Origin: Bremerella cremea
GTDB taxonomy: Bacteria; Planctomycetota; Planctomycetia; Pirellulales; Pirellulaceae
Assembly: GCF_003335505.1 (NCBI RefSeq)
Contig: NZ_QPEX01000027.1
Coordinates: forward strand, 1-64,000
Direction: 5' to 3'
DNA length: 64,000 nucleotides
Positions 48,129 through 56,859 of the stretch are shown piece after piece. The first letter of the stretch is position 1. Every line of letters starts with the position of its first letter. The translations under genes and the position numbers were made by a program. The notes under the pieces are model-generated. The model did not search any database, was not told where the DNA came from, and was given only the letters and a program-made list of their open reading frames with translations.

Positions 48129-48225
48129 CCCTGGCACCTCGATCGAAGAGTCCGCATGACAAGTCAGGCCCTTGTGGCCAGCGTCATTCTAACCCACTTG
48201 CGAGGCGAATTCCCGAGCTTAGCCG

Positions 48226-48387
48226 TTAAGAATCCTTCTTTCTTATCGCCCGGTCTTCCTGCAAGATGCGGACGGCAGGGGTTTCCAGGTCGTCGAACTG
48301 CCCCTGCTTGGTACACCACACAAACGCTGCCACCGCCATGCCAGCCAAAAAAAGAGCGATCGGAAGGGCGATATAAATAACGCTCAT
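48226..48387 (-). CDS. ccoS: cbb3 oxidase assembly protein CcoS
   Basis: The 53-residue protein [19 protein letters not shown]... has one membrane span followed by the conserved [14 protein letters not shown] segment of CcoS, needed for cofactor insertion into cbb3 oxidase. The ATG overlaps the ccoI stop by four bases (ATGA), a sign of translational coupling. The small size explains why automatic calling may miss it. Confidence 0.9.
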   Translation of the reverse strand: MSVIYIALPIALFLAGMAVAAFVWCTKQGQFDDLETPAVRILQEDRAIRKKDS

Positions 48388-50882
48388 GAGAGGGCCGGTT
48401 CGGTTAAAGGTTTGTTCGGTGCTGTCGTTTTGTTGCGTGTAAATGCGCCATTGGATGCTGAAATGGCCAATACCGTCAGCGAGCTAATCGGCATCAAAAC
48501 AGCCGCCACAATAGGATTGATCAAACCGAGCATACACAACAGCACGGCAGCCCCGTTATACGACAACGAAACAGCGAAGTTGCAGTGAATCGTCCGCAAC
48601 GTTTGCTTCGATCCGGTGATCACTTCTAAGATCGGGCTGATACCGTGGGTCGTCAAGTAGACGTTGGCTGCTTTGAGGCTGACTTCCGCCCCGCCATCCA
48701 CGGCAATCCCAACCGAAGCGGTCGCCAGAGCGATGCTATCGTTCACGCCGTCACCAACCATCACGGTTGTTTTTTCGGCAGCCGATTGCTGAATAACGCT
48801 AAGTTTGTCTTCCGGTGAAAGATCCCCCATCGTCAGTTCCGGGGCAATTCCAATGGCTCGCCCCACACTGTCGGCGACGCGTTGATGATCGCCTGAGAGC
48901 ATGCCAACTTGCCAGCCCATCGCTTGCAAACATTCAACGGTAGGTTTGGAATCGGTCCGAATCTGATCTCCCAAGGCACAGACGGTGACGACCACATCCT
49001 CGCGGACAACCACAACGGTCGAGTAGCCCTCGGATTGATAGGCGTTAAGCTGCCGCCAAAGTGGGTCGGAAATATCGATCGCATTGTTGGCCAGCATCTT
49101 TTCAGAGCCAATCTGCCACGACACACCCTCGATAACCCCACGCAGGCCGACCCCCGGGATTGACTCGAAATCGGCCACGCAGACATCGGCCGGAGCGGTA
49201 TATTTTCTTCCAATCGCTTCCGCAATCGGATGAACGACGCTCCGTTCCAGCAGGGCGACCAGAGGCATCACGCTTTCCTCCCCCGAGAGCGAGACGACCT
49301 GCATTCTCCCTTGAGTCAACGTGCCCGTCTTATCGAGCCAAATAATCCCGGGGTGGGCCAGTCGTTCAAACACGTCGCCCGACTTAATGAGAATCCCCCG
49401 CGAGGCCGCGCGCCCTTGGGCGATCGCCACGGTGAAGGGGGTCGCCAATCCTAGTGCGCAAGGACAAGCGACAATCAACAAGGCCATCGCGTGGTTGATG
49501 GCCAGTTCCCAGCCGGTGGAAGCCCAAATGGCGACCGTGATCGCCGCCAACAGTAGCACCGCAATCACAAAGTATCCACCGATCCAATTGGCGAACTGGA
49601 CGATCGGCGTCTTACTGCGAAGGCCATCTTCCACCAGTTCAAAGATCTTGCTCAGCCGCGTTTCGCTGCCAATCGATTGAGCTTCGATCACCAAAGCGCC
49701 GGTCATGTTTGTGGCGCCGCTCAACACGCGGTCGCCAACTGCTACCGGCACACCACGCGACTCGCCGGTTAGCATCGATTGATCGACCAGGGACGAACCG
49801 TCAACGATCGTCCCATCCGAGGGAACCACGTCCCCAGCCCGAAGACGAATCCAGTCACCTGGCCGAACTGCTTCTAGAGGAATCGATTCGTCTTCGGCCT
49901 GCGGATCTTTCGCAGTTAATCGAAAAACGGATCGAGGCAGTAAAGTTCTCAGTAGCGAAATCTTATGAAGGGCCCGTCGTTGCTGTGCGTATTGCAAATA
50001 ACGCCCCACCAACAACAGAAAAATCAACACTGTTAACGAATCGAAATAAATTTCGCCGCGACCTAAGATGGTGTTTACCAACCCCATCACCGCCCCAGCG
50101 GCTAGTCCTAGGGCGACCGGCAAATCCATGTGTGGCGTGCCAGAACGAAACGCTTGCCAGGCGCCACGAAAGAAAACCGACCCAGGCCAAACCAGGCAAA
50201 CCACCGCAATACCGGCGCTGGTCCAGCGGAACAAGTGGAGAAACTCACTACTCATCCCGCTGAAGAAACCAAGGTAAAGCGTGACGGCGATAAGCATCGT
50301 ATTGCCAGCACAGGCCCCCGCCACGGCCAGGCGAATCAATTGACGATGCGACTCTTGCCGTTCCAGCCGCTCTTGCCCGTCTTCGGTTACTGGATGTGGC
50401 GGATAACCAAGTCGGTCTAGAGTACGCGCGATATCAGAAAGCTTGATTTCGTCGGGCCGCCACTCAATGGTTGCTTGCGACGAGGTCAAGTTCATTTGCG
50501 AATGGATTACCCCTGGTAAAAAACGAGGGAGCTTTTCCACCGCAAACACGCAACTCGCACAAAGGACTCCTTCCAACAGAAAACTTGTCCGCACGACCCC
50601 GTTTCCCAAGTCTTGGCAATTCTCTGCGGTGAACGTGGGGTGATCGAGATAGGTATAGTTTTGCAGTTCTCTCCGTGCCGCCGCGCTGGCCTCGCGACGG
50701 GCTTGGAGCGATTCGAGTAGTTCTTGATCTTCTTGCAGAATCAGATAAGCCGTTTCGCAACCATGGCAACAAAATTGTGCCTGCTGATGCGGGGCAAACA
50801 ACTCTACGGGAACAGGCAATCCACAGTGCGTACACTCGGCCTGGGCAGGGGGAGGTTCGATTGCTGACGGCGCGGTAGCCAT
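48384..50882 (-). CDS. ccoI: Copper-translocating P1B-type ATPase CcoI
   Basis: The 832-residue protein has a Cys-rich N-terminal domain (CTHCG, CCHGC), a heavy-metal-associated domain (LCASC), eight membrane spans, the P-type core [10 protein letters not shown], a CPC membrane motif ([12 protein letters not shown]), and the hinge DGVNDSIAL. CcoI/FixI proteins deliver copper to the cbb3 oxidase. ATG at 50882 is preferred over a TTG two codons upstream. It follows the TauE/SafE gene with a two-base gap. Confidence 0.92.
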   Translation of the reverse strand: MATAPSAIEPPPAQAECTHCGLPVPVELFAPHQQAQFCCHGCETAYLILQEDQELLESLQARREASAAARRELQNYTYLDHPTFTAENCQDLGNGVVRTSFLLEGVLCASCVFAVEKLPRFLPGVIHSQMNLTSSQATIEWRPDEIKLSDIARTLDRLGYPPHPVTEDGQERLERQESHRQLIRLAVAGACAGNTMLIAVTLYLGFFSGMSSEFLHLFRWTSAGIAVVCLVWPGSVFFRGAWQAFRSGTPHMDLPVALGLAAGAVMGLVNTILGRGEIYFDSLTVLIFLLLVGRYLQYAQQRRALHKISLLRTLLPRSVFRLTAKDPQAEDESIPLEAVRPGDWIRLRAGDVVPSDGTIVDGSSLVDQSMLTGESRGVPVAVGDRVLSGATNMTGALVIEAQSIGSETRLSKIFELVEDGLRSKTPIVQFANWIGGYFVIAVLLLAAITVAIWASTGWELAINHAMALLIVACPCALGLATPFTVAIAQGRAASRGILIKSGDVFERLAHPGIIWLDKTGTLTQGRMQVVSLSGEESVMPLVALLERSVVHPIAEAIGRKYTAPADVCVADFESIPGVGLRGVIEGVSWQIGSEKMLANNAIDISDPLWRQLNAYQSEGYSTVVVVREDVVVTVCALGDQIRTDSKPTVECLQAMGWQVGMLSGDHQRVADSVGRAIGIAPELTMGDLSPEDKLSVIQQSAAEKTTVMVGDGVNDSIALATASVGIAVDGGAEVSLKAANVYLTTHGISPILEVITGSKQTLRTIHCNFAVSLSYNGAAVLLCMLGLINPIVAAVLMPISSLTVLAISASNGAFTRNKTTAPNKPLTEPALS

Positions 50883-50884
50883 GA

Positions 50885-51670
50885 TCAATCACACGTGTTC
50901 CCAGGATGACAACAAGGCAGCGTTGCTTCGCTGGCCGCGTTTACCGCTTCGATGGTCGATCCTTTTCCGGTCAGGTCGGCTGCCAGATCATCGAACATGG
51001 CCGACGCCCGCACGGTGATCGTGAAACAACCACTCACAATCAACAACACCGCCGTTGCGGTCGGGATCCAACGCTTCCAACTTTCCGAAAGGCGATGGAT
51101 GCCCAACACAAACACCGACAACAAGGGGAGTGTGCCGATCCAGAACACCAGCATCACCCCGGGACCGAGCAGCGGATTCGACGTCCCCAACGCAATCAAG
51201 ACAAACGCATACAACCAACCGCACGGCAGCCAAGCGGTGATGCCCCCAATCATCAAGGCGCGGCGCGCACCGCTGAGCTTGCTGCTCCAGCGATAGCCTT
51301 TTTGGACCAAATTTCCCAGACCTGGGGATAGCGGGAAATGAACCGAGCCGACGCGCGACAAGCGAAGCAACGCGAACACCCCGTAGGCGATCATGGCCAA
51401 GCCTGTCACCCAAGCCGCCAATCGTTGCCAACCGAGCATGCTGCCTCCTAGATCGACCAACGATCCGGTCCAGCCGGCAACAAGCCCCAACAACAAATAA
51501 GTAATCAAGCGGCCCACGTGGTAGCTGGCCAATTGCCAAGCACCGGCCAGCCAAGACGAGGACTCCGATCGTCCAGCAATCAGCGCGAAGGGACCGCACA
51601 TGCCAACGCAATGGCCGCTTCCCACAAGACTCGCGGTGAGTACCACCAGGGCGATCGAGATAGCCTCCAT
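50885..51670 (-). CDS. TauE/SafE-family membrane protein, cbb3-associated
   Basis: The 261-residue protein has six predicted membrane spans and the family motifs SGHCVGMCGPF near residue 20 and TAWLPCGWLYAFV near residue 150. The cysteine pairs are typical of this branch, commonly found inside cbb3 oxidase clusters and likely helping copper or reductant handling. The ATG at 51670 has an AAAGGAG site about ten bases upstream. The C-terminus has a second Cys pair (CCHPGNTC). Its exact function is not known. Confidence 0.85.
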   Translation of the reverse strand: MEAISIALVVLTASLVGSGHCVGMCGPFALIAGRSESSSWLAGAWQLASYHVGRLITYLLLGLVAGWTGSLVDLGGSMLGWQRLAAWVTGLAMIAYGVFALLRLSRVGSVHFPLSPGLGNLVQKGYRWSSKLSGARRALMIGGITAWLPCGWLYAFVLIALGTSNPLLGPGVMLVFWIGTLPLLSVFVLGIHRLSESWKRWIPTATAVLLIVSGCFTITVRASAMFDDLAADLTGKGSTIEAVNAASEATLPCCHPGNTCD

Positions 51671-51677
51671 GGCCAAC

Positions 51678-51926
51678 TTACTCCTTTGTTACCGAAATCG
51701 ACTCGCTAGTCTTCAGTTCGTCGAAATGAATCGCTTTTTGGTAATAGTCCGGCACCACGTCATTCGAGCCGGAATTAACGGCGAAGATCGCCGCACCCAC
51801 ACTCATGAAGATTTGCATCACCAGCAGCCCGATGATCATTCCTCCCCAAAAAATTCCGGAAAGTACTTCTTTGTCACTTTTATCAGGCTGCGTCTGGGAC
51901 ACATCTAAGGGCCGAACAGTTGACAT
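51678..51926 (-). CDS. ccoH: Short FixH/CcoH-like protein
   Basis: The 82-residue protein has one membrane span (about 26-48) and the sequence NDVVPDYYQKAIHFDE, which matches the conserved region of FixH/CcoH proteins. Typical members are about 150 residues, so the usual C-terminal periplasmic domain is missing. It lies between ccoG (22-base overlap) and the TauE/SafE gene, the place CcoH occupies elsewhere. Identification rests on this motif and context. Confidence 0.65.
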   Translation of the reverse strand: MSTVRPLDVSQTQPDKSDKEVLSGIFWGGMIIGLLVMQIFMSVGAAIFAVNSGSNDVVPDYYQKAIHFDELKTSESISVTKE

Positions 51927-53287
51927 TTGATTACCCGAGTCTGTTGATTATCTGTACTGGTTATGGTGAGCTTGGCGTGAATTTTTCCGACCTCGAAGTC
52001 AGCTTTCTCTGCCGTAACGGTCACCGGGATCGACTGCGTTTCTTTCGGAGACAACGTGACGTCATCTGGAACTTTAAGATTGAGAAACTCAGGCTCGATG
52101 GCGAACTTGAAAGTATCGTTCTTTTCCAACCGGTTAACGATCTTCACTTGGAAGGTGTTATCAACGAGCCCTTGCTGATTGACCGAGAAGGGAAGTCCGT
52201 TGCCACGAATCAAGGTCGTATCGAACGACTTCTTGTTCGCTAAGTTGAAGACCAATACCGAAACGACAATCGCCAGCAGCACCGGATAAATGATCACGCG
52301 GGCCCGCAGGAATTTCTGCTTGCCCCCTTCGATCGCGTCTTGGCTCGAATAGCGAATCAAACCGGTTGGCTTGTTGATTCGCGTCATAATCTCGTCACAA
52401 GCATCGATACATTGGGTGCAGTGGACACATTCCATCTGCAGCCCATCGCGGATATCGATTCCCGTGGGACACGTTCGGACGCACAAATGACAATCGATGC
52501 AATCGCCCTGCTCGTTGTTGACGATCGGCAGTTCGTGCTTCAGCTTGCCACGTGGTTCGCCCCGGACATGATCGTAAGCCACAATTAGTGAGTTACGATC
52601 CAACAGCACCGATTGAAAGCGTCCATAAGGGCACGCGATCAAACAAAGCTGTTCGCGGAAGAAGACAAAGTCGAACATCATCAAGCCGGTCGTCAGGGCC
52701 ATCACAAAGAACGGTGCCGGGTGCTCGAAGGGGGACTGTGTCACCCACACCTGAAGCCGTTCCACCCCGACGAAGTACGCCAAAAAGGTATGGGCCAAAG
52801 CCATCGACAACAGCAAGTACACCGCATACATGGCCACTCTGCGAATCTGCGGTAGCTTCTTGCTCGGCACGCCTCCTCGACCGGTGGTTCCCATAAAGAA
52901 ACGCTCGATCGGACGATAGACGAATTCCAGATAAACGGTCTGCGGGCAAGCCCAACCACACCACACCCGTCCGAACAAAGCGGTTAGCAGAATGATGGTC
53001 AGAAAAACACTGAGCATCAACAACGCTAACAGCAAGGTGTCGGTCGGCAGGAACGTGGTTCCAAAAATCGTGAACTCACGCTGCGTGATATCCAGCAGAA
53101 TGCTGGGCTTCCCGTTAATCCGCAGATGAGGCAATGCGACGAACAGCGCGATTAACGCGTATCCGACGATCCGTCGGGCCTTCCAGTAGAAGCCGGCCGA
53201 CAAGCGGGGAAACAGCCAACGACGCGAACCGTCCGATTCTAACGTCGAAAGCACATGCTCATCTGGGACTAACAGCGGGTCGCTCAT
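51905..53287 (-). CDS. ccoG: cbb3 accessory iron-sulfur protein CcoG
   Basis: The 460-residue protein has four or five membrane spans. Two cysteine clusters (CIDCHLCVRTCPTG and CVHCTQCIDACDEI) fit two [4Fe-4S] centres. An Ig-like C-terminal domain with an EFLNLKVPDDVTL-type strand pattern completes it. CcoG/RdxA/FixG proteins reduce copper during cbb3 assembly. The membrane quinol-dehydrogenase-like segment with WCGWACPQTVYLEF is also intact. ATG start, with the gene 14 bases from the ccoP stop. Confidence 0.93.
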   Translation of the reverse strand: MSDPLLVPDEHVLSTLESDGSRRWLFPRLSAGFYWKARRIVGYALIALFVALPHLRINGKPSILLDITQREFTIFGTTFLPTDTLLLALLMLSVFLTIILLTALFGRVWCGWACPQTVYLEFVYRPIERFFMGTTGRGGVPSKKLPQIRRVAMYAVYLLLSMALAHTFLAYFVGVERLQVWVTQSPFEHPAPFFVMALTTGLMMFDFVFFREQLCLIACPYGRFQSVLLDRNSLIVAYDHVRGEPRGKLKHELPIVNNEQGDCIDCHLCVRTCPTGIDIRDGLQMECVHCTQCIDACDEIMTRINKPTGLIRYSSQDAIEGGKQKFLRARVIIYPVLLAIVVSVLVFNLANKKSFDTTLIRGNGLPFSVNQQGLVDNTFQVKIVNRLEKNDTFKFAIEPEFLNLKVPDDVTLSPKETQSIPVTVTAEKADFEVGKIHAKLTITSTDNQQTRVIKCQLFGP

Positions 53288-53301
53288 GAAACTGGTCCGA
53301 T

Positions 53302-54033
53302 TTACTTGGACGCTTCGCCACTCTGAGGCGCAGCGTCGGTTTTTGTCGTCTCGTCCTTACCAGGCTCCGCGCCTGGCTGAGGCTCTTCGCCGGCGGGTGC
53401 GTCCGCCGATTCATCTAAGTCGGAAATGACTTTGGTTTCACCTTTAATGGGGGCCAAGCCCGATCCTGGCGGAACCGTTCCATGCACCGACAACAAGTAC
53501 GAAGCCAGCAGCACGATCTCATTCTCGTTCAGCTTGTCTTTCCAAGCCGGCATCGCGTTACCACCGGCACCATTGGCGATGATTTTAGGAATGTCTTCGA
53601 CCTTACTAACATTCTTCCATTTGTCGTCGGTTAGGTTAGGGCCAATTTTTCCCTCGGCATTATTTCCATGGCACGAGACGCAGTTCGTTTGAAAAACCGA
53701 CTTGCCGAAAGCAAGCCACTTAGGCTCTTTCGTGAACTTGAGAATCGTCGCCCGGTCAGGTTTCAATTCGCCGATCTCGGAAAACTGTTTTTCCATGTTG
53801 GCGGCCAACGCGCGATCGTAAGCGGCGATTACCGAACGGTCGGGCGTCAGGCCGTTTTCGTAGTACAACCAGTAAACGGCCGACCAAACAATCGAACCCC
53901 AAAACAATGCCTTCCACCAACCTGGCATCGGATTGTCGAATTCGCGAATGCCGTCGTACGAGTGATCGGTCAACGGATCGTCAGGGATGTGGCCATCTTC
54001 CTTGATTGGATCTTGCTGCGTATTGCTGCTCAT
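53302..54033 (-). CDS. ccoP: cbb3 oxidase subunit III, single-haem CcoP
   Basis: The 243-residue protein has a membrane segment (about 42-60) after DNPMPGWWKALFW, the standard CcoP lead-in. One cytochrome c domain with CVSCH (118-122) and a Met ligand in AMPAWK (about 160) follows. Canonical CcoP has two CxxCH haem sites, and only one is present here. An acidic, Pro/Glu-rich tail (about 205-243) has no haem motif. The ATG overlaps the ccoQ stop (ATGA). Confidence 0.88.
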   Translation of the reverse strand: MSSNTQQDPIKEDGHIPDDPLTDHSYDGIREFDNPMPGWWKALFWGSIVWSAVYWLYYENGLTPDRSVIAAYDRALAANMEKQFSEIGELKPDRATILKFTKEPKWLAFGKSVFQTNCVSCHGNNAEGKIGPNLTDDKWKNVSKVEDIPKIIANGAGGNAMPAWKDKLNENEIVLLASYLLSVHGTVPPGSGLAPIKGETKVISDLDESADAPAGEEPQPGAEPGKDETTKTDAAPQSGEASK

Positions 54034-54206
54034 TGGTGGTGGCTCCGTTCGCCATCAGAAAGGGGAATATCAGCTTGGGAATCGATTGTCTTCTTGCTTG
54101 TCAGCATGGTTTTGATGGTCACCGCCACAAACGTAGCGAAGAACAAAACCAATGCTGCCGTTGCAATCCAACCATATGTAGCGTGGTTCAGAAGGTCACG
54201 GATCAC
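54030..54206 (-). CDS. ccoQ: cbb3 oxidase small subunit CcoQ
   Basis: The 58-residue protein starts at GTG 54206 and has one membrane span (YGWIATAALVLFFATFVAV) plus a short soluble tail, matching the size and topology of CcoQ/FixQ. The start overlaps the ccoNO stop by four bases (GTGA) and the stop overlaps the ccoP start by four bases (ATGA). Position between ccoNO and ccoP is decisive. Sequence alone is too short for a firm match. Confidence 0.8.
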   Translation of the reverse strand: MIRDLLNHATYGWIATAALVLFFATFVAVTIKTMLTSKKTIDSQADIPLSDGERSHHQ

Positions 54207-56527
54207 TTCGCTTCTCCTTCTTCTGCCGTGCGGGCCACCTCGTCCGAGTTGGCCGCAGTGGGTTCTTCGTCCTCGGCGGACGGAGGTGGTGACTTGAATA
54301 GGTCGACGCCAAGTCGCTGAATGTAGGCAATCAGCGCGACGACCTTCTTATTTTCGAGCCCTTCAGGGCCGTTTTGATCGGCAATATCTTTTGCAATCTG
54401 CTTGGCCTGGGCCTGGGCGATTTCGATCGAGTTTTCGAGCTCTTCGTCTGAGTACGGAGCACCCAGATAATAGGCAGCTTTAACACGTTCAGGCAGCGTG
54501 CTGAGATTCAGATCTTGCTGCTCGAAGTGCGGATAAGCAGGCATAATCGAACCAGGGATAAACTCGCCTGGGTCCCGGAAGTGGAACACGTGCCAAGCAC
54601 TCGATTGACGTCCCCCTTCACGAGCCAAGTCAGGACCAATTCGGCGTGATCCCCATTGGAACGGGTGGTCGTACACGAACTCGCCTGCCTTCGAGTATTC
54701 GCCGTAGCGAATCGTTTCGGCCAAAATTGGGCGGATCATTTGCGAGTGGCAGTTGTAGCACCCTTCGGCCACATAAATATCGCGGCCTGCAATTTCCAGC
54801 GGGGTGTACGGTTGCACCGAAGCAATCGTCGGCACGTTCGAGCGAATCATGAACGTCGGGATGATCTCGAACAGCGAAGCCACGATCACCGCAATCGCAA
54901 CCCACACGCTGAAGTACAGCGGTCGACCTTCCCAGTTACGATGCCAGCCCAAGCGGGTAAAGACATCCAACATCTTGGCGATACCCAGCACCTGAGCAAG
55001 CTTCGACTCTTCGAGCGGGTGCTCGACGTAATTCTTGCTGAGTGGAGCGGCTTGGTATTCGGGCACTTCGTACACCGCCGGGCGAGCCGCCCAGGTCTTC
55101 CACACGTTGATCGAAAGCATCATGCCACCGGCAAAGTAGCACAGGCCACCAAGCACGCGGATGATGTAGAACGGAGCAAGGTTTTCCGTCGTTTGGATAA
55201 AGTTGGGGTACATCAACTGTCCCTGGTCGTTCATCGCGAACCAGAGCAGCCCTTGATAAACACCGACGCCGTAAATCGGAATGATGTACAACAGAATCCC
55301 AATCAAGCCGAGCCAGAAGTGCCATTCGGCAAGTTTCTTGCTGTACAACTGGGTCTGGAAAACTCGGGGCAACAGCCAATAGATCATGCCGAACGTCATG
55401 AAGCCGTTCCAACCTAACGCTCCACTATGGACGTGAGCAATCGTCCAGTCGGTATAGTGCGAGAGGGAGTTGACCGCTTTGACCGAGAGCATCGGCCCTT
55501 CAAAGGTCGACATACCGTAGAAGGTAATGCCCACCACAAAGAACTTCAGCACTGGGTCTTCGGTCACTTTTCGCCACGCACCACGCAGCGTCAGCAGACC
55601 GTTGATCATACCGCCCCATGACGGCATCCACAGCATGATCGAAAAGATCATCCCTAACGACGACGCCCATTCCGGCAAGGCCGTGTAATGCAAATGGTGC
55701 GGACCGGCCCAGATGTAAATAAACACCAGCGACCAGAAGTGGAGAATACTTAACTTGTACGAGAAAATCGGGCGATTAGCGGCTTTCGGCAGGAAGTAGT
55801 ACATCAAACCGAGGAACGGCGTTGTCAGGAAGAAGGCCACCGCGTTGTGCCCGTACCACCACTGCATGAACGCGTCTTGCACGCCCGCGTAGATGGAATA
55901 GCTTTTGAAAATCCCGGTCGGAAAGACCAAGTTGTTGAAGATGTGCAGAATTGCAACCGTGATAATGGTGGCAATGTAAAACCAGATCGCGACATAAATA
56001 TGGCGTTCGCGGCGAACCACCAACGTCATGAAGAAGTTAACGCCGAAGAAACCAGCCCAAACCAAAGCGATCAAGATATCGATTGGCCATTCCAGTTCGG
56101 CGTATTCGCGACTTTGCGTGATCCCCAAGGGAAGGGTCACCGCAGCAAACACGATGATCAGCTGCCACCCCCAGAAGTGAAGCTGGCTGAGCGTATCGGA
56201 CCACATCCGAGTTTTCAGCAGCCGCTGGGTCGAGTAGTAAATCGCCGCGAAGATCGAGTTCCCCGCGAAGGCAAAGATCGCTGCGTTGGTATGCAGCGGC
56301 CGCAGCCGACCGAAAGTTAGAAATTCGAGTCCTAACGAAAGGTTGGGAATGACCAACTCGGCAGCGACAAATAAGCCGACCAAAAAGGCGACCATTCCCC
56401 AGATGACCGTCGCCGTCAAAAACTGACGGGTGATCTTGTCATCGTAAGAAAAGGTTTCCAGATGCCCGGAATTAATTGAACCTGAATTATCCGCAGGCAT
56501 GTCCTGCTCTTTACCAATCACACTCAT
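54203..56527 (-). CDS. ccoNO: Fused cbb3 cytochrome oxidase subunits I and II (CcoN-CcoO)
   Basis: The 774-residue protein carries a full CcoN (residues about 1-510): twelve membrane spans with haem-copper ligands in RPLHTNAAIF, WWYGHNAVAFF, AGPHHLHYT and WTIAHVHSGALGWNG. CcoO follows in the same frame: its membrane anchor near 540-560 (ASLFEIIPTFMIRS), then CYNCHSQM at 590-597 for haem c and an axial Met in a later MPAYPH segment. CcoN and CcoO are normally separate proteins. There is no frameshift or internal start at the junction. The gene leads the operon. Confidence 0.92.
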   Translation of the reverse strand: MSVIGKEQDMPADNSGSINSGHLETFSYDDKITRQFLTATVIWGMVAFLVGLFVAAELVIPNLSLGLEFLTFGRLRPLHTNAAIFAFAGNSIFAAIYYSTQRLLKTRMWSDTLSQLHFWGWQLIIVFAAVTLPLGITQSREYAELEWPIDILIALVWAGFFGVNFFMTLVVRRERHIYVAIWFYIATIITVAILHIFNNLVFPTGIFKSYSIYAGVQDAFMQWWYGHNAVAFFLTTPFLGLMYYFLPKAANRPIFSYKLSILHFWSLVFIYIWAGPHHLHYTALPEWASSLGMIFSIMLWMPSWGGMINGLLTLRGAWRKVTEDPVLKFFVVGITFYGMSTFEGPMLSVKAVNSLSHYTDWTIAHVHSGALGWNGFMTFGMIYWLLPRVFQTQLYSKKLAEWHFWLGLIGILLYIIPIYGVGVYQGLLWFAMNDQGQLMYPNFIQTTENLAPFYIIRVLGGLCYFAGGMMLSINVWKTWAARPAVYEVPEYQAAPLSKNYVEHPLEESKLAQVLGIAKMLDVFTRLGWHRNWEGRPLYFSVWVAIAVIVASLFEIIPTFMIRSNVPTIASVQPYTPLEIAGRDIYVAEGCYNCHSQMIRPILAETIRYGEYSKAGEFVYDHPFQWGSRRIGPDLAREGGRQSSAWHVFHFRDPGEFIPGSIMPAYPHFEQQDLNLSTLPERVKAAYYLGAPYSDEELENSIEIAQAQAKQIAKDIADQNGPEGLENKKVVALIAYIQRLGVDLFKSPPPSAEDEEPTAANSDEVARTAEEGEAK

Positions 56528-56590
56528 TGTGAGTTCTCGTCGGAACGTTCCCTAGAAAGTTGATCGCGGTGACTACGCAATCCCTTATTG

Positions 56591-56604
56591 GCAACCATTG
56601 TGCC
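56591..56604 (-). promoter_or_regulatory. Near-consensus sigma-54 promoter for the cbb3 operon
   Basis: Read on the minus strand: GGCAC-AATGG-TTGC, with exactly 10 bases between the invariant GG and GC of the -24/-12 elements. Only the outermost base of the consensus TGGCAC-N5-TTGC differs. It is about 64 bases upstream of the ccoNO start. The next gene upstream encodes a sigma-54 activator. Confidence 0.72.
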
Positions 56605-56831
56605 GAACTTGAAGATGCATGCTGTCAAAAATGTCGCACCTTCAAGTTGGGCGACGCGTGATATCGCCACCATGCTAAATACCTCGGCAAAACGTAGTCT
56701 TTTGCAGAGACCGCTTCCAGGTCTTTCCCGCATACCAGCAACAGATACGGTAAACCGAAGCGAATTTTGGGTAGAAATTTTCGAATAAGTTTCTTTGTGC
56801 CACGAAGGGTTGCGCAAAAATGTGACAGAAC

Positions 56832-56847
56832 CGCACGGTACCGTGCG
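56832..56847. promoter_or_regulatory. Perfect 16-base palindrome, candidate activator enhancer site
   Basis: CGCACGGTACCGTGCG lies about 230 bases upstream of the sigma-54 promoter and 13 bases past the activator gene. A dyad at that distance is where NtrC-type activators bind. It could instead be part of a terminator hairpin for the activator gene, as a CATTTTTG stretch follows 11 bases on. The remaining part of 56528-56859 holds no gene. Confidence 0.5.
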
Positions 56848-56859
56848 AAAAGGCGCGCA

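Noticed and set aside
54656..55417. 253-residue plus-strand frame
   Set aside because: Antisense to the fused ccoNO gene, His/Arg-rich shadow.
56650..56815. Other sigma-54-like matches (TGGCACAAAGAAACT near 56790, CTGGAAGCGGTCTCTGC near 56715)
   Set aside because: The first lacks the -12 GC and the second has 11 instead of 10 bases between GG and GC. The site at 56591-56604 is clearly better.
56528..56859. FNR/FixK box upstream of ccoNO
   Set aside because: I searched both strands for TTGAT-N4-ATCAA. The nearest match is only a half-site (TTGATCGCGGTGAC near 56560).
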